Shown here: one piece after another, positions 31,601-39,111 of the stretch | Position numbering within the stretch: position 1 is the first letter of the stretch | How the letters are laid out: each line of letters begins with the position of its first letter | Source: Leishmania infantum JPCM5 | Taxonomy: Eukaryota > Euglenozoa > Kinetoplastea > Trypanosomatida > Trypanosomatidae | Direction: 5' to 3' | Length of the DNA stretch: 64,000 nucleotides | NCBI RefSeq assembly: GCF_000002875.2 | Contig: NC_009418.2 | Coordinates: 604,130 to 668,129, forward strand | Position numbers and translations under genes: made by a program | Notes under the pieces: model-generated | Databases searched by the model: none | Told to the model about the DNA's origin: nothing | Seen by the model: only the letters and a program-made list of their open reading frames with translations

Positions 31601-34057
31601 ATGCACGAGCGCCAGCCCAACGCGCACGCAATGGAGCGCCGATGCCCGAGACGTCAGCTGCTGAGCAGATCGCGCTGTCCACTCCACCTTCACAGCGGCG
31701 TGGCGGTGGCACTCGTCCGGCACGATAGACCAGCAGGACTCGAGGGGAGAGAAGGTGCGCAACCGTGATTGGTGCACCGATGCTTCTCGCTCGGCCATAT
31801 TCGCAGCTGATGTGCGCGGGCTGCCAGCGCCGCTAGTGCTTCGAAGAGGACACGACAAATCGCTCTGTGAGCCATCCTGCTGCACGCCTGTACGACATAT
31901 GGCGAGAATCACCTCCTCTGTCGGCGCATGCGTGAACTGCCGGGTCTCCGGCGCGGCGAGAGAGGCGGCTGTGATGGAGAAGCGCTCCATGGCTCCCCAG
32001 TAGTACGCAGCCCCCAGAGCCGACCCACTAGCAGCGCTGACTCCTCCCCACTCGACACCTGCCTGGAGGGTGTGCAGTGCCACTTGGGCAAGCGTTTCGG
32101 GTGCTGTGGTGGAGGCCGCGACTTTACCTCTAATGAGGGATGGTGTGCTTGGCGCACTCAATGCTCTGCTCTGCAGTTCCACCCTGAGCTCCTTGGCGTG
32201 GAGGAAGACGACACAGCTGGGGACGCTGCGATGACGGATCGGTTTTTTTGATAGGTCCGCGGTTGCTGGATCGGGAGTCGACGCAGTCAGCGATGTGTCG
32301 GATCGGGAAAGGGCCTTTGCCTCCTCAGGGGACATGCCGAGCTCTTGTGCAATGACTGCTCGCTGCGCATCTGTCCATTGCTCAGCCGTCATGAGTTGCA
32401 CGAGTTCCCGCAGCTCGGCACGGGCCTCCTCACTCAGGCCGTCGTCGGCGGCACCGCTGGCGCGAACGCTTGCCGAAGCTGTCGGCTGCGACCCCGAGCG
32501 CCAAAACGAGAACCACCCGCCTTTCACCACTGTGGCGAGCAGCTGAGCGGGCGGCGCGCTGGGGCGAACAGGGCTTGGGGTGTCTGTCTCACCTGCGCTG
32601 GCCGCTGCCCTCTTCTCACGAAGCAACTTTTCATACTCGACGCGCTCCACGCTGACTCGCCTCATGGCGAGTCGCTTCCCGAGCTTTAGCACGTCGATCG
32701 ACAGCTCGTCCTCTAGCGCGACCAGCTCCACGTGCTCGTCCACCGTCAGGGGCTCCAGCCATCCCGTTGCCCTGAGCGAAATTCGTTGTTGCCGCAGGTA
32801 CAGTCGCATGTATCGATCACGCTTCTGCTTCATCGAGGTGTAGGCGAGCCACGAAAAAGGCGTTAACTTGCCAGCGGACGCCAGTGCCGCGGTCCTGTTA
32901 TTTTGAACCTGCTGTCGTACCGCGTCCAGAGTGTATCGCCACCACGCACGCGGGTTAGCTCTCAGACGCTCCCCGATAGGACGTAGCCGACGAAGCGCCT
33001 GCCGTTGTCGCACGTGCACCAAGTACTGCACGAGGCCATAGCACGTTGTGCACCTCTCGCTTGTGATGGTGCACGAGCACGCGTCATCCATGCGCACGGC
33101 GGCCATGTACTGCGGGGTCGAGACGTCCGTGTAGACGGGCTGGTAGGCAAGCTCCACTGCCACATCGAACGGCTTCAGTAAAGAGAGTTCTCTTTCGTTG
33201 CTCGTGCTGGTGCGCAGCGAGGCTGCGAGGCCGCGAAAGGAGATGAGCTGCCGCGCCACACGCTCCCCTGGGGCGACGAAGGCCGGCTCAAAGCGCTCGT
33301 TGCACCCGCGCGTTTTGATCTCTTTGATTTGAAAGGAGAGCGACGCCTGCTGGGCGGATAGCGGCACCGAAGCGTCTATGTGCGCGCTTGGCGAGGGTGG
33401 AGAGCGCATCGAGTGCGGCGGATGCCCCTGCGGTGGCTTCAGCGTTGATGCTTCACCGACGACCCCGCCTGAAACCACGTCATCGCCACCTGGGGCTGCA
33501 CAGGCGACGCAGGATGTGTAGTGCACCCACACCTCTTCCACCTCAACGCGAATGTTGTTCAGAATGCTGGCCTTCAGGCGGGCGGTAAAGTTGCTGTCGC
33601 TGCTATCAGCCGCGTCGGCTGTCGGCGGCGGCACCGAGGTTGGCGCCGGTGCAGAGTTGCTTGCCTGCGACAGGTCTTCGCGGAAAGCCATCAGAAGCGC
33701 CTCATCCGTCGCGGCCAACTCTCGAATCTTGCGTGCGCGGGCCTCTCTGACGTCTTGGTCGATGCTATAGCCAGCGGTTTCTTTGTCCGCGAGAATAAGC
33801 TGAGCCTTTCGAATCTGCACCACCACCGATTCTGATCGCAGGCGCGTCCAAGGAATGACAATGGTCAGCTCCTCGATGGTGCCCATGAGCACACACACAG
33901 GCACGTCCAGGAAGCGCAGTGCGTCTTGCCGCACCTTCAAATTCCGCATATGCACGAGGCCATTCCACACCGACACCTTGACGTGTTCGCGATCGATGTT
34001 TTCAAAGTATTCCCCCAGGTGGGAGGTGAGAAGATCGGCGACGAGCTTGTTAAACAT
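19670..34057 (-). CDS. VPS13: Giant VPS13-family (chorein) bridge-like lipid-transfer protein
   Basis: A single intronless frame of 4795 aa starting with the ATG ending at 34057. Residues 1 to about 110 match the chorein N-terminal domain of VPS13 (MFNKLVADLLTSHLGEYFEN, then the W-x-G-L-V-H-M-R-N-L and IPW blocks). VPS13 proteins form a long hydrophobic groove that moves lipids in bulk between membranes at contact sites. Beta-rich repeats follow through the middle. Between about 3430 and 4150 there are repeated 'N-x-[ST]-x(2)-[VL]' style blocks (for example VLVNKSPYALRF near 3906 and NRTSFTVCFRQ near 4079), fitting the VAB/SHR-binding adaptor region. The region after about 4200 is shorter and more divergent than in fungal or animal VPS13. 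I see no PH domain, and the tail near 4743-4772 carries an acidic DGFLTWEEF loop like half an EF-hand. Poly-Gln lies near residue 3365. Confidence 0.9.
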   Translation of the reverse strand: MFNKLVADLLTSHLGEYFENIDREHVKVSVWNGLVHMRNLKVRQDALRFLDVPVCVLMGTIEELTIVIPWTRLRSESVVVQIRKAQLILADKETAGYSIDQDVREARARKIRELAATDEALLMAFREDLSQASNSAPAPTSVPPPTADAADSSDSNFTARLKASILNNIRVEVEEVWVHYTSCVACAAPGGDDVVSGGVVGEASTLKPPQGHPPHSMRSPPSPSAHIDASVPLSAQQASLSFQIKEIKTRGCNERFEPAFVAPGERVARQLISFRGLAASLRTSTSNERELSLLKPFDVAVELAYQPVYTDVSTPQYMAAVRMDDACSCTITSERCTTCYGLVQYLVHVRQRQALRRLRPIGERLRANPRAWWRYTLDAVRQQVQNNRTAALASAGKLTPFSWLAYTSMKQKRDRYMRLYLRQQRISLRATGWLEPLTVDEHVELVALEDELSIDVLKLGKRLAMRRVSVERVEYEKLLREKRAAASAGETDTPSPVRPSAPPAQLLATVVKGGWFSFWRSGSQPTASASVRASGAADDGLSEEARAELRELVQLMTAEQWTDAQRAVIAQELGMSPEEAKALSRSDTSLTASTPDPATADLSKKPIRHRSVPSCVVFLHAKELRVELQSRALSAPSTPSLIRGKVAASTTAPETLAQVALHTLQAGVEWGGVSAASGSALGAAYYWGAMERFSITAASLAAPETRQFTHAPTEEVILAICRTGVQQDGSQSDLSCPLRSTSGAGSPRTSAANMAEREASVHQSRLRTFSPLESCWSIVPDECHRHAAVKVEWTARSAQQLTSRASALHCVRVGLALVHVVIDVVPLRHLSDFLFTVMWPETALSHSAASDSLGDAQVYTSPPIDANVDGDFTALAMPVSPRMTYAEQRCATDEDARLVVLRRRVEQQRSVDWSVAVDAVHISLSEVPQVQGCELALTQLCLRNDAVHRLQLQGRLRREVSEDHSNASTSATTKATAAAALGSLDTDWIDCFHVRMAAARLSVFFPRNDPSADGPLSIERGVLLPDTAIAAVVERSLLGRCHPNLPQWSLRMSSSDAVSLTWSRTSLSVLTTACTMLADLAASVELNIQERGARQMGAAQSPESKAVYMCRVRVLPHTTGKRFWPAAHAGQGAAGDVDDDAPPHAADELESRYKQLHPFSAARQHATLAAAVSLPQRVSVRLGVCVVYHAQRSTFPAQYYTLQDGCTHVLLDGENDSGGTAAASVTAGPCVHLYVSQGGRNHEEALASGYRDAKRLLLDKLKVPPALLENAFWLKRAVNAWLEKGNAVEGDNNAPSQEQVRKALSRVLAHTQAVPCRYVAFQCASDAEARAFATALRRCCVSEAKPPLLLRPSVQARYSTAVSAPELRKQPLYGVTVSFPSLRMTCEGSEPAVCLHALETNSDSADACRSPRRDAVLSFTPFLLRHDCYRDKQSYELSVATSVALCARFGGNAAHDSDVKLFDVSVPSSSSTNDISGSRTAGDSIAFFMRFVHYRRPSPLPSSRRCTMRVGPSARMCLRAGPTLLECGEAFWDTIGLLTNRLFGAEVIAGYPWWRSLGSDEDTRKEEVGEGADVSSRITTNVEVGWGGASECGGNALCTHVDVTAPALQVNVDLEGAADEPMVSRDIPVLRFKALGPVLEWCTTEACDHVRMTAESPQLQWCCPSATGAVPGKANWVTLMQPDGASTPSESRVDSAKLSVDWKRHRLPPMLSFSDWLCGRDGGGEDVEGACVMGIRDQQELKLELRRVRLLFLYPLLMHLLGSIREGLVERASAVVVREPCWFCAGALLCPPLSWRAPEKATAAVSWTHVRKSVTLKSVVLQTPRQVDWLAQAVTSAPLPSPAPHLLLAAAHLLFTDRVQVPASSSTSDQSPAATAVDIVYDIHSSDMFISHAQPSSGAPFQWRFPSWHVNIAHSVFDARCLWAAGGPRRKSFVVVLPSRTESCVLRCSSADLTHVMDVVHANFFRPTAFGKEMESDAVDASSPASLLKAVAEESTWTLSVKGAATLCISTSRSNSSHSGGQSMQCLLRLNDATASAVRSASGELSCSFAAQQVWLGCGAPSTATSDLPESDGLCILQVAPLHSAAATPAASLRVQCSWRWLVTPKVDSTSATGTAALPERAVFLSVESFGAVTATVNGEAVVILRAMVVDDRQLRASLLRYMDQAPPSASRARTPTPSHESSGGNASDGRAKQVGRIRLQHLECRIPCSAVPAYSPSSAAPTPSTPALVLSCAISRVQVELCKNPNASYAMVRVARLVRCVLEDTSSGGSVVTAIPLALEQPTEWQAPVAAFPRPRRHASPHARVASGSPMGPPKPKDASLLDELFGELPAAKHDSALPTKAASPESDVFYVALENAPMQCKVILDLQPLWLFAPSMMHAAAMLDGVCTQVKLCAAARLRDSAAPASPHSIITTATSALHRSYALQLQSGSIALLVGETEVAVSATPGYPSVSLEAAILRAVDEQEMLVIVTEAASVAWNSVIQERECFDGAQTVLHLQSISISAIQGMQNGTVLVERFGIRVQRQLMQSGQSFESSAAAATGGIEEWRLGMDALHLTLTQLHYTALLRVALQQTSFLAAIMKYFSSASQSIAAAAAATAPDLTATAAPQKSQQHRNRQTNSPSKARCFLFHLSSLRLRVHAGNGDDGSGHQTAVYFELSDLNAAYYAGQHNWSGIADADDDLNERGVSLRLVVTLASCLLGTENVIPTLAVTAASCRAATRAARKSCSLRVVQEEQTKAYRGALQAGQVTVTVEAVPMMAWVDLLYTPYLQVTVPGYQSAKERVVQQDLWLSEDLLLSERTPLRVTNKLYSLVYLYGNGHTIHMNASRHGQLIFLEEGVTLRIMNATVCMTALSIEAYVAAGNGSYVVIDPETCSVVPPTSALERDAAGVVRTAVLQMDHQRRTAAEESTKAVEEAASPRWQRFIGEVQVELRIPEPRSVAGTASMLCASTGHASTTWAQRTLVLYTDMNLCLVNSRSAATDEDELTGAFDLAHAGVRSEYCAQHGGTAVDTSDLVSDWAMKVLMTEEKRRRTGGPAGLPVRLDTIHVSASTGVEVRVRYSDAVFVARAVRHAQAAASRWQDAVRRDVWSGLSSLHRGWDAVGADSEASVGSLVRARHSRSGGEARNVLAASAGADTTVATVLLQIPYVSLFIIDDSQDNDTPLFCFYANEIHTPQCALESLHTSAELRFVLQLEYYELSRSQWAPVLEPVEVKVSFSSRKNASVMDLYDRKGYARLSTRMSSVKLCFSSEMLRNVRQLLLLRDMFESAGVDALAMRGTSDGGVASASVFHAFKMVQTIGLDVVVQLPEYVENPQGVQRRASDSHDDDAASTRARVLHVGQEWEFNLPRYRGKELPLEHQKIIVQQQQQQERPSTAPASKACGAVITLASVGVQRVTMGTSGPLQRYILADVSVPLERQGQKQVLLHTLVTFTNRLSMPLLQVVVDAPGTYDAVGVVPPASSQCVPVQVLRRRVALALGNFAEVSTSSPALTQMQLDADSIVSLGMSYDSLPCLAGTVLLCVCSSVHGSRSSASRGSGASGVARIAVGKNFVVLSGQPGKTYFLLRIQAAARQPADVLRHPSLSPLRSVIVTAEAVVTIRNAVGVPLTVTLLTRRTQPGRRISLLDTSPDTAVYTCVCSVAVGVDGSYGATEMDPLEDVCLSVSLQQPNGVTLAQWPTAPAAGISTAQHPPACVHAPLDKTRRDTKLVLVDPVTNETLVLAIKYAQREVTLYCRHWIFNQTDVPVQLADTTRPHHGDTERCIVPIAGLSGRTERTATVSPWKFNARGGGTQLAAVHTGPFLYHSLQAELCHKDKSHAGSKGLFLRLLEPTEAGTSGGAAQALWSEWSSQPLLVHEAAEVQVIVCASRHKRGAVWVLSCRVEMGHQASVRAYSDTRVVSIFPRWVLVNKSPYALRFSQHSSSGGYHPPAPTAQAAPFTKTVVSTLVAPAMADGRVEPLFSFAMCDDKVHNIEQCLWSPPFAIHTVEEQYVNLVYQTRGSLAEHWPQTSARAGQRAAQGVVDRLPPLRPEDILEVGEELFVRREEAKVFNVRTYEHKGCMMCVQVEEAVQPPLVLENRTSFTVCFRQRGGRRVSTVFPRRRKAWTWDAPPAAGRLPAEVELWVLTDGVDGTANSAQEATPAAAASCVLNFDPQQIGCRSSTVDAFQCELDVGDSATGASSLLFVRVRGVHGISYAVSITMEPTVDVYRTLPFPQLSLALHLASMYVLCRTTGKREGQLQDMLLLAIQPVDFSFVQGSRVSNGASRPSATGSYEDANEGDVQQIQLRFRSFQVDDERPSAKQRVVAQLVDDRESGFQIERKLLRITPILYCSVVAAWLTPVELHIEDGFITAMMGYVEEVVSSWEALRPSSSCKRIDSASAAQACQALLFPWQVRLERELIAAKQHFAKAQEDSGQTLRHRRRSSVPLWSRVVAIQRLLVDPLLVSLSLYRSPGAADDPLWKLAGAASLLIGSTQDSRLQWDAVQRRNVCDTIWHLAFLYRDSYVKQMKGQYMSLVNIMGLDTVRSLVSDLLHPFGDEHTNRRGGDNGGRGAVRRQKQRVPCRRAANLLLDHGTGGTRSFSRGAATSLRRASLASASAGRVSDDMREMEEAFSATTSWLLRVPERVVQVSSQRTATVAEVARSYAWHDFMAVAQTPEIRAFGGCALAHALAEMRWTPRYSLQRTEGSGRRQSASDFVRATLDSCRRGAEGCALPQVDCSRCAELEALREARLRSRERTPLPHPVHDGFLTWEEFAHHINWYEFVDMCSDEEVRTYAPLVCQGASEASCNVCILTAL

Positions 34058-34172
34058 GACGCACAGGCCGCTGATCAGATTAGAGTTGTGTATGTGTAGG
34101 GGGTAGAAGATGTGAGAGGGTTAAAGAACCCCCGAAGGGCAGATGGCATGAAGCAGCGCAACTCGTGAAGGA

Positions 34173-34203
34173 CTGGAAGGCGCAAAGAGACAGAGCGAGA
34201 GAG
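34173..34203 (-). promoter_or_regulatory. Candidate trans-splice acceptor of VPS13
   Basis: A CT-rich tract on the minus strand (34203-34175) runs directly into AG at 34174-34173, giving a 5' UTR of about 115 nt before the ATG at 34057. Confidence 0.5.
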
Positions 34204-35162
34204 TACAGAGAGGCGACTGGCCCACATCAGATCTTTACTGTGCACTGCGACCGGTCGCCGACTTACTCACTGGTCCAGCAGGAGAGAGAAACGACACCCC
34301 CAGAGAAGAGGCAAACAGGGCGCGATGAACGTAAGCACGGGTATCCCAGAAAGCCCGACAATAAGGTGAAAGGGTGGTGGCGGTGGTGTTGGTGTCGGGG
34401 AGGGGGGCTTGGCAAGTGGTATGCAATGGCGGCCACCTGTTTCCCAAACACGTGCATCGTGGGGGGGGGGATGAACAGAGCAAAGAAGGACATACAAGCA
34501 AGGAAAAAAAGGTCGTGCCTTGTGCAGCCTCGCGGGGTGCGCTGATGTGCGTCTGCGATTACGTTTGCATGAAAGGCCAGGCCCGAGGGCAGGACAAAAA
34601 AAAGAGAGCGAGAGACATGCAAAGCAAAGCAAGCGGCGCAGAGGCGCACCATCTCTTCTTGAAGAACGACGCCAATGACCTCGCCACGACAGAAGCAAAT
34701 AGAAACCAATACTGTGTGTAGTGCGACACAAGGAGAGATGCGCAGGGGCCGGCTGGGAGGGGGCCATCGCAAGGGATGGGAGGTTCCCTGAAATCAGGCG
34801 TGCAGGAAAGCATCACCAGAGAGGATAGCGGAGAGTGCGGATTGGAGAATGATGTCCGCAAATGGATCTCAGTGGGAGAGGAGAGACTACTCACTGGCTC
34901 GACAGGGGGAGGGAGGGGGAAGCGAGCAAGAAAGGAGAGCCACACCTCGTCTACTTGCTGAGGTGGACGATTTCGCTGCGCTTGCCCAATCCTTGTGTCT
35001 CTGTATGGGTTCTTCCTGCCGGTCTTAGCGGCGTTGCACAACGCGCCAACAGTCGCCACACACCTTTCCGCTGCCATCAGATCCGAAAGGGAAAAGCGGA
35101 TGTGTCTCGTTTCCTCTTGCTGCGCATTGCTATCCTTTTGCCATGCCCGTGATCTGATGGTA

Positions 35163-35208
35163 AAGGGGAAGGTATGCGCTTCACCAAACAATCAAATACC
35201 TTCCCCTT
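35163..35208. repeat. Perfect 13-bp inverted repeat with 20-nt loop
   Basis: AAGGGGAAGGTAT at 35163-35175 is exactly complementary to 35196-35208 and separated by 20 bases. It lies in the spacer downstream of the dehydrogenase stop codon, about 1.26 kb away in the transcript sense, and about 1.0 kb upstream of the VPS13 splice acceptor. It could form a stem-loop in the 3' UTR or precursor RNA. Confidence 0.85.
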
Positions 35209-35710
35209 GCCCGTTCCGTCTCACACAACAGCAGGTGAGCCACATGTCGAAGAGGAACAACATGCAAATCACGGAGGCATACACTGGAGAAAGCGATCTT
35301 GATAGTTGCGTATCCCCGGTCGACACCTCTTGTCACTTGATGATGGTGTGCCTGCGTGGTAGTCTGTCGTGAAATGCCTGCGCCCAAGTATCTGTGCTCC
35401 TTTTGAGAGCCCACCAGCACCGACAAACAAAGAGCCTGCCATCAGACCTGCACACAGATACACTCGCACCGAAATTTCTATCTGCCGTTATGCGTGCTTG
35501 GTGAGTGTCTGCAAGTATGGGATGATTTGCTGTGGAGAAGGGGGAGAGGGAGGGAGAGGGGAACGGGCATTCCGCAGCATAGCATACAGAAGATGCACTT
35601 CGTGTTGCATAGGTGAGGGAGCGACCATAAAGAGACATCGAGTATAGTTTGCACACAATAGGAAGGGGCAAAAACGAAAAAGAAAGTGATACACACGTGA
35701 CAAAAAACTT

Positions 35711-35745
35711 TATATATATGCATGTATGTATATGTGTATGCGTAC
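35711..35745. repeat. TA/TG-rich simple sequence
   Basis: Alternating TA, TG and CATG units in the 3' flank of the dehydrogenase gene. Simple sequence with no further structure seen. Confidence 0.6.
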
Positions 35746-36471
35746 ACATGAATGCGTGCATGCCCCCTTACACAACAAGGGAATAAGGACGACAACATCA
35801 TAGGCGGGACGATCCTTCTCATCCCATCCTTAGAAAGCATGGCTACATTCTTATAAAACAACACAGAAGAGGGGGGGGTGCGAGGGCGAGATCGCACAAC
35901 AGCACATGCAAGAACGAAGCAAGCAGAAGCAAGCAAAAAAAAAAAAACGACATACACAGAGGCGATCGTGCCCAACACGGTAAGGTATTCGGGCTGAGCC
36001 CTGACGCGTGTTCATGAGGAATTCGCCGCAAACGAAGTGACGTAAGGGCGCGAAAAAAAAAATGAGCGCTTGATCCGAGACTCAGTACGGCGAATGCTCT
36101 ATGACCTGCGTTGAACTTCTCTTCCGTGCTCCCCCCTGCTCTGCTCTGTCCGACTCCTCGGTCTTTGGTGCATCACGCACGGTAAGCTCGCTGCCACCAC
36201 AATTTCATGCACCCCTCGCAGAAGACGTCTAGAAAAACTTTAACAAAATACAGCAGCAGAAGGTGGGCCCAACGTGAGCAGAAGTAGCAGAGAAGGCGGG
36301 GGAGGGGGGTGATCAACGCAAGGATAGCAGCAGAGGGACCACCTGAACAGGGAAGAGAAAGAAGACACAGCGAGTGAACGAAAACCTTCAACTCCTCCGC
36401 ATCATCGTCATTGACGCAGAGCGTTGCGCTAAGGAAGGCTGTGCTACATAACCGTATTTGCCGACCGCCTA

Positions 36472-37748
36472 CTAGGCGGCTACCTTTCGAGTACTCAGAG
36501 AGCCCTCGGCGAGCCGGCAGAAGAAAATCTGTGTGTCACACCACAATTTGAGTGCCGTGTCTCTGGACAACGAGTTCACGAACAGATTGTCATCATCGAC
36601 AACAGATACGAGGGATGCGACTGGCTGCGGCTCCACATCAAACACATCGAGAGCAGCAGCACGAATAGTGCCTTTTTTGAGAGCCTCGATGATGTCAGCT
36701 TCGCACACCGACATGCCACGGCCAATGTTGATGAAGACGGCGCTCGGCTTCATCTTTGCAAAGAACGCCTTGTCGAAGAAGCGCCTCGTGTGCTCCGTGC
36801 CAGGCAGCACAGAAACGACAAAGTCGGCCTCACGGATCGACTCGTCCAGCGCGTCATTGCCGCGCACCATCACACCAAACTTGTCCGTCTTCTTGTCGCC
36901 GCTGCGACGGATGCCGGTCACCTGCATGCCCAGCGCCACCGCCTTCGCGCCGCAGGCTTCGCCGATGTTGCCGTAGCCGATGATCACGAGCTTCTGCCGC
37001 CGGAGTTCAATGCTGCTGAAGGGGTCCCACTTCTTCTCATTCTTCGAGGCAGCCAAGCGCCATGGGAGGCGATTGAAGTACAGCATGCTGAATACGACGT
37101 ACTCTGCAAGAACGTTGGAGCAGCAGCCCTGTGCGTTGCAGAACAGGATGCCGGAGAGCTCCTGCTTCAGCTCCGAGAGCTTGTACGCGTCGACGCCGGC
37201 ATATAGGCTGTAGATGAGCTTCACGCGACGCTCCTCCTTGTCATAGTCGTCGCAAAAATNNNNNNNNNNNNNNNNNNNNNNNNNNNNNNNNNNNNNNNNN
37301 NNNNNNNNNNNNNNNNNNNNNNNNNNNNNNNNNNNNNNNNNNNNNNNNNNNNNNNNNNNNGGAGGCCGATTGAAGTACAGCATGCTGAATACGACGTACT
37401 CTGCAGAACGTTGGAGCAGCAGCCCTGTGCGTTGCAGAACAGGATGCGGGAGAGCTCCTGCTTCAGCTCCGAGAGCTTGTACGCGTCGACGCCGGCATAT
37501 AGGCTGTAGATGAGCTTCACGCGACGCTCCTCCTTGTCATAGTCGTCGCAAAGATCCTTGATGACAGCGTGGGCGCAGCTCCCCGAAACAACCATGAAAA
37601 TGCCATCGTTGTCTGCCTTCACAGAAGCAAAGCAGCTGACATCGGTGCCGCACACGATTGCGGAGATCCTGCCCTCGAGCTGCTTCAGAACATCACACAC
37701 CGCACCGCAGAGGTCATCATCGACGCAGACGCAAATGGTAGGGGCCAT
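36472..37748 (-). CDS. D-isomer-specific 2-hydroxyacid dehydrogenase, interrupted by an assembly gap
   Basis: The two ends of one gene are visible on either side of a run of N. The N-terminal part (ATG ending at 37748, MAPTICVCVDD) and the C-terminal part (stop at 36472) belong to the NAD(P)-dependent D-2-hydroxyacid dehydrogenase fold. The nucleotide-binding loop GYGNIGEACG is present, as are the Arg of INIGRGM and the Glu of DVFDVEP. The family oxidises or reduces 2-hydroxy/2-oxo acids. Sequence on both sides of the gap is nearly the same (about 37068-37259 and 37361-37555, offset 296-297 bases). Removing one copy and the gap gives 981 bases, an in-frame gene of 326 aa plus stop, the usual family length. 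The printed gene is therefore a contig-overlap artefact, not a true pseudogene. The expected catalytic His appears to be missing (NLFVNSLSRDTA in its place). Confidence 0.85.
37068..37555. repeat. Near-identical direct repeat flanking the assembly gap
   Basis: About 190 bases left of the gap (37068-37259) recur right of it (37361-37555) with only a few differences: one missing A in the right copy (at the CTCTGCAAGAACG/CTCTGCAGAACG position), one C/G change, and end mismatches. This pattern fits overlapping low-quality contig ends that were not merged. Confidence 0.85.
37260..37360. other. Assembly gap (run of N)
   Basis: About 100 undetermined bases inside the dehydrogenase gene. The size is probably a placeholder, since the flanks overlap each other. 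Confidence 0.98.
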
Positions 37749-39111
37749 GCTGCCGACAGCGGAAGCACAGAATGGGCAGGAGCGTCGGAGGTGGAAGTTC
37801 GCAGGAAGGCCGGGAATGGCGGCGAGCGCACCTCTCTAGGTAGGAGGTTTTTACGGATAAAGGAACAAAGAGGAAAACAGCGAGAAAGAGAGGATAACAC
37901 CAGTCTTGCAGACCCCTAGAACAAGAACAGAAGGCAGAAAACGGCAGAGACACTACAGGCGCCGTGGCAGTCAAAGGAAAAGAAAAACAAATCGAGTAAA
38001 ATGTAGGAAGCGACGCGGGTATCGTGCTAGTGGAGGGATGTGCAGCCGCGTCCACCGAAGGGCGAGCGTACAAATGGGAAGGGAAAAGAGTAGCCGGTGA
38101 CAGAGGCGAGAGCAAAAACAAAAAAAAAGTCAGAACACCGGATATGTAGACGATGCCGAAATGGGTACCGAATCACGTGATACCGAGACGAAACGGAGCG
38201 AGAGGGGCGTTCAGTGAGGTGAGAAAGCCTTCTCGATGTGAATGGCACAAATGACAAGAAGAGCGTGACAAGTGTAAAGATGTCGGCGACGAGAGAGAGA
38301 ATGTCTGCTTGTGTGTGGTAGTGGTGGTGAGAAAAGAGAATTTGAAGATTCGTGAACGGAGGCGGAAGAATGCCAACGATGAGCATGATTAAGTTGCATT
38401 TTTCACGTCAAGCGACCTGTTTGAGCACGGCGGCATGTGTACGATTCCAGCTTGAGAGCAGAACGAGAAGCGGCAGCTGCAGCAGCGTGTTCCATAGTTT
38501 CCGCCGTCGAGCAGGACGTGCACATCAGTCTCGCAGCCACAAACGTGCCACCATGCGGCACTGGTAGGCAGTAGCGGTTATCCTGCACCTTCACGGTCGA
38601 CTCTTTCACTTCGTATTGCCCAAGCGGCGGAGAAAGATCTTGGCATACGCATATCAAGAAAGCGAAGATGAAGGCGGTTCTAATGGAGAGCAGAAGCCGC
38701 ACATACGCGGCATTCCGAATTTCTGCTCTCCGCTTTCATTCGCGGTAGCACGGGCACCGGCACAGAGTAGTCTTGAAGGAAACACCACATGAGAGGGGGG
38801 GGCACGACTCACATAGGCCCAATGTGGCCCAGTGAGGTAGTGTACATCAAATAAACACAGACAAAAAAGAGATTGCTGGAAAAACGCCACAACAGCGGGC
38901 GCACACTCCAAAGGCGGCGATGCAGACCAACAACAACGAGAGGTAGAGGGCATGCAAGCCCGGGGAGAGGCTTCTGCGGAACCCTGCGAGGAGGGGGCAC
39001 GGTCCGCGCGCCGAAGGGTGAAGCTCCACGGAGACACGTCACAGACGAAACAAAAAACAGCCAGAAGTCGCGCTGTGTGCACCGCGACAGCCCTGGCGCT
39101 TTTCCCTGCGG
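37749..39111. other. Intergenic spacer, no gene supported
   Basis: About 1.36 kb between the dehydrogenase start and the stop of the 277-aa gene. A 99-codon minus-strand frame at 38403-38702 has protein-like content but no usable ATG, so I did not call it. An A-run lies near 38115-38128. Confidence 0.55.
37836..37894 (-). promoter_or_regulatory. Candidate trans-splice acceptor of the dehydrogenase gene
   Basis: A long pyrimidine-rich tract on the minus strand (37894-37838) ends in the first AG at 37837-37836, leaving about 87 nt of 5' UTR before the ATG at 37748. Confidence 0.55.

Larger units (their letters stand above)
34058..36471. other. Long intergenic spacer with a perfect hairpin
   Basis: About 2.4 kb containing the VPS13 5' UTR and the 3' UTR of the dehydrogenase gene. 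It holds G-runs near 34458-34468, a perfect 13-bp inverted repeat (35163-35208), a TA/TG-rich stretch (35711-35745), an A-run near 35936-35947 and another A-run near 36053-36061. No CDS is supported; the longer minus-strand frames here are low complexity or start at non-ATG codons. Confidence 0.6.

Noticed and set aside
38403..38702. A 99-codon minus-strand frame with a signal-peptide-like start and a Cys-x-x-Cys motif
   Set aside because: The frame begins at GTG. Extending upstream reaches a stop before any ATG, and the only internal ATG leaves a short fragment. GC at third positions is also modest compared with the neighbouring genes.
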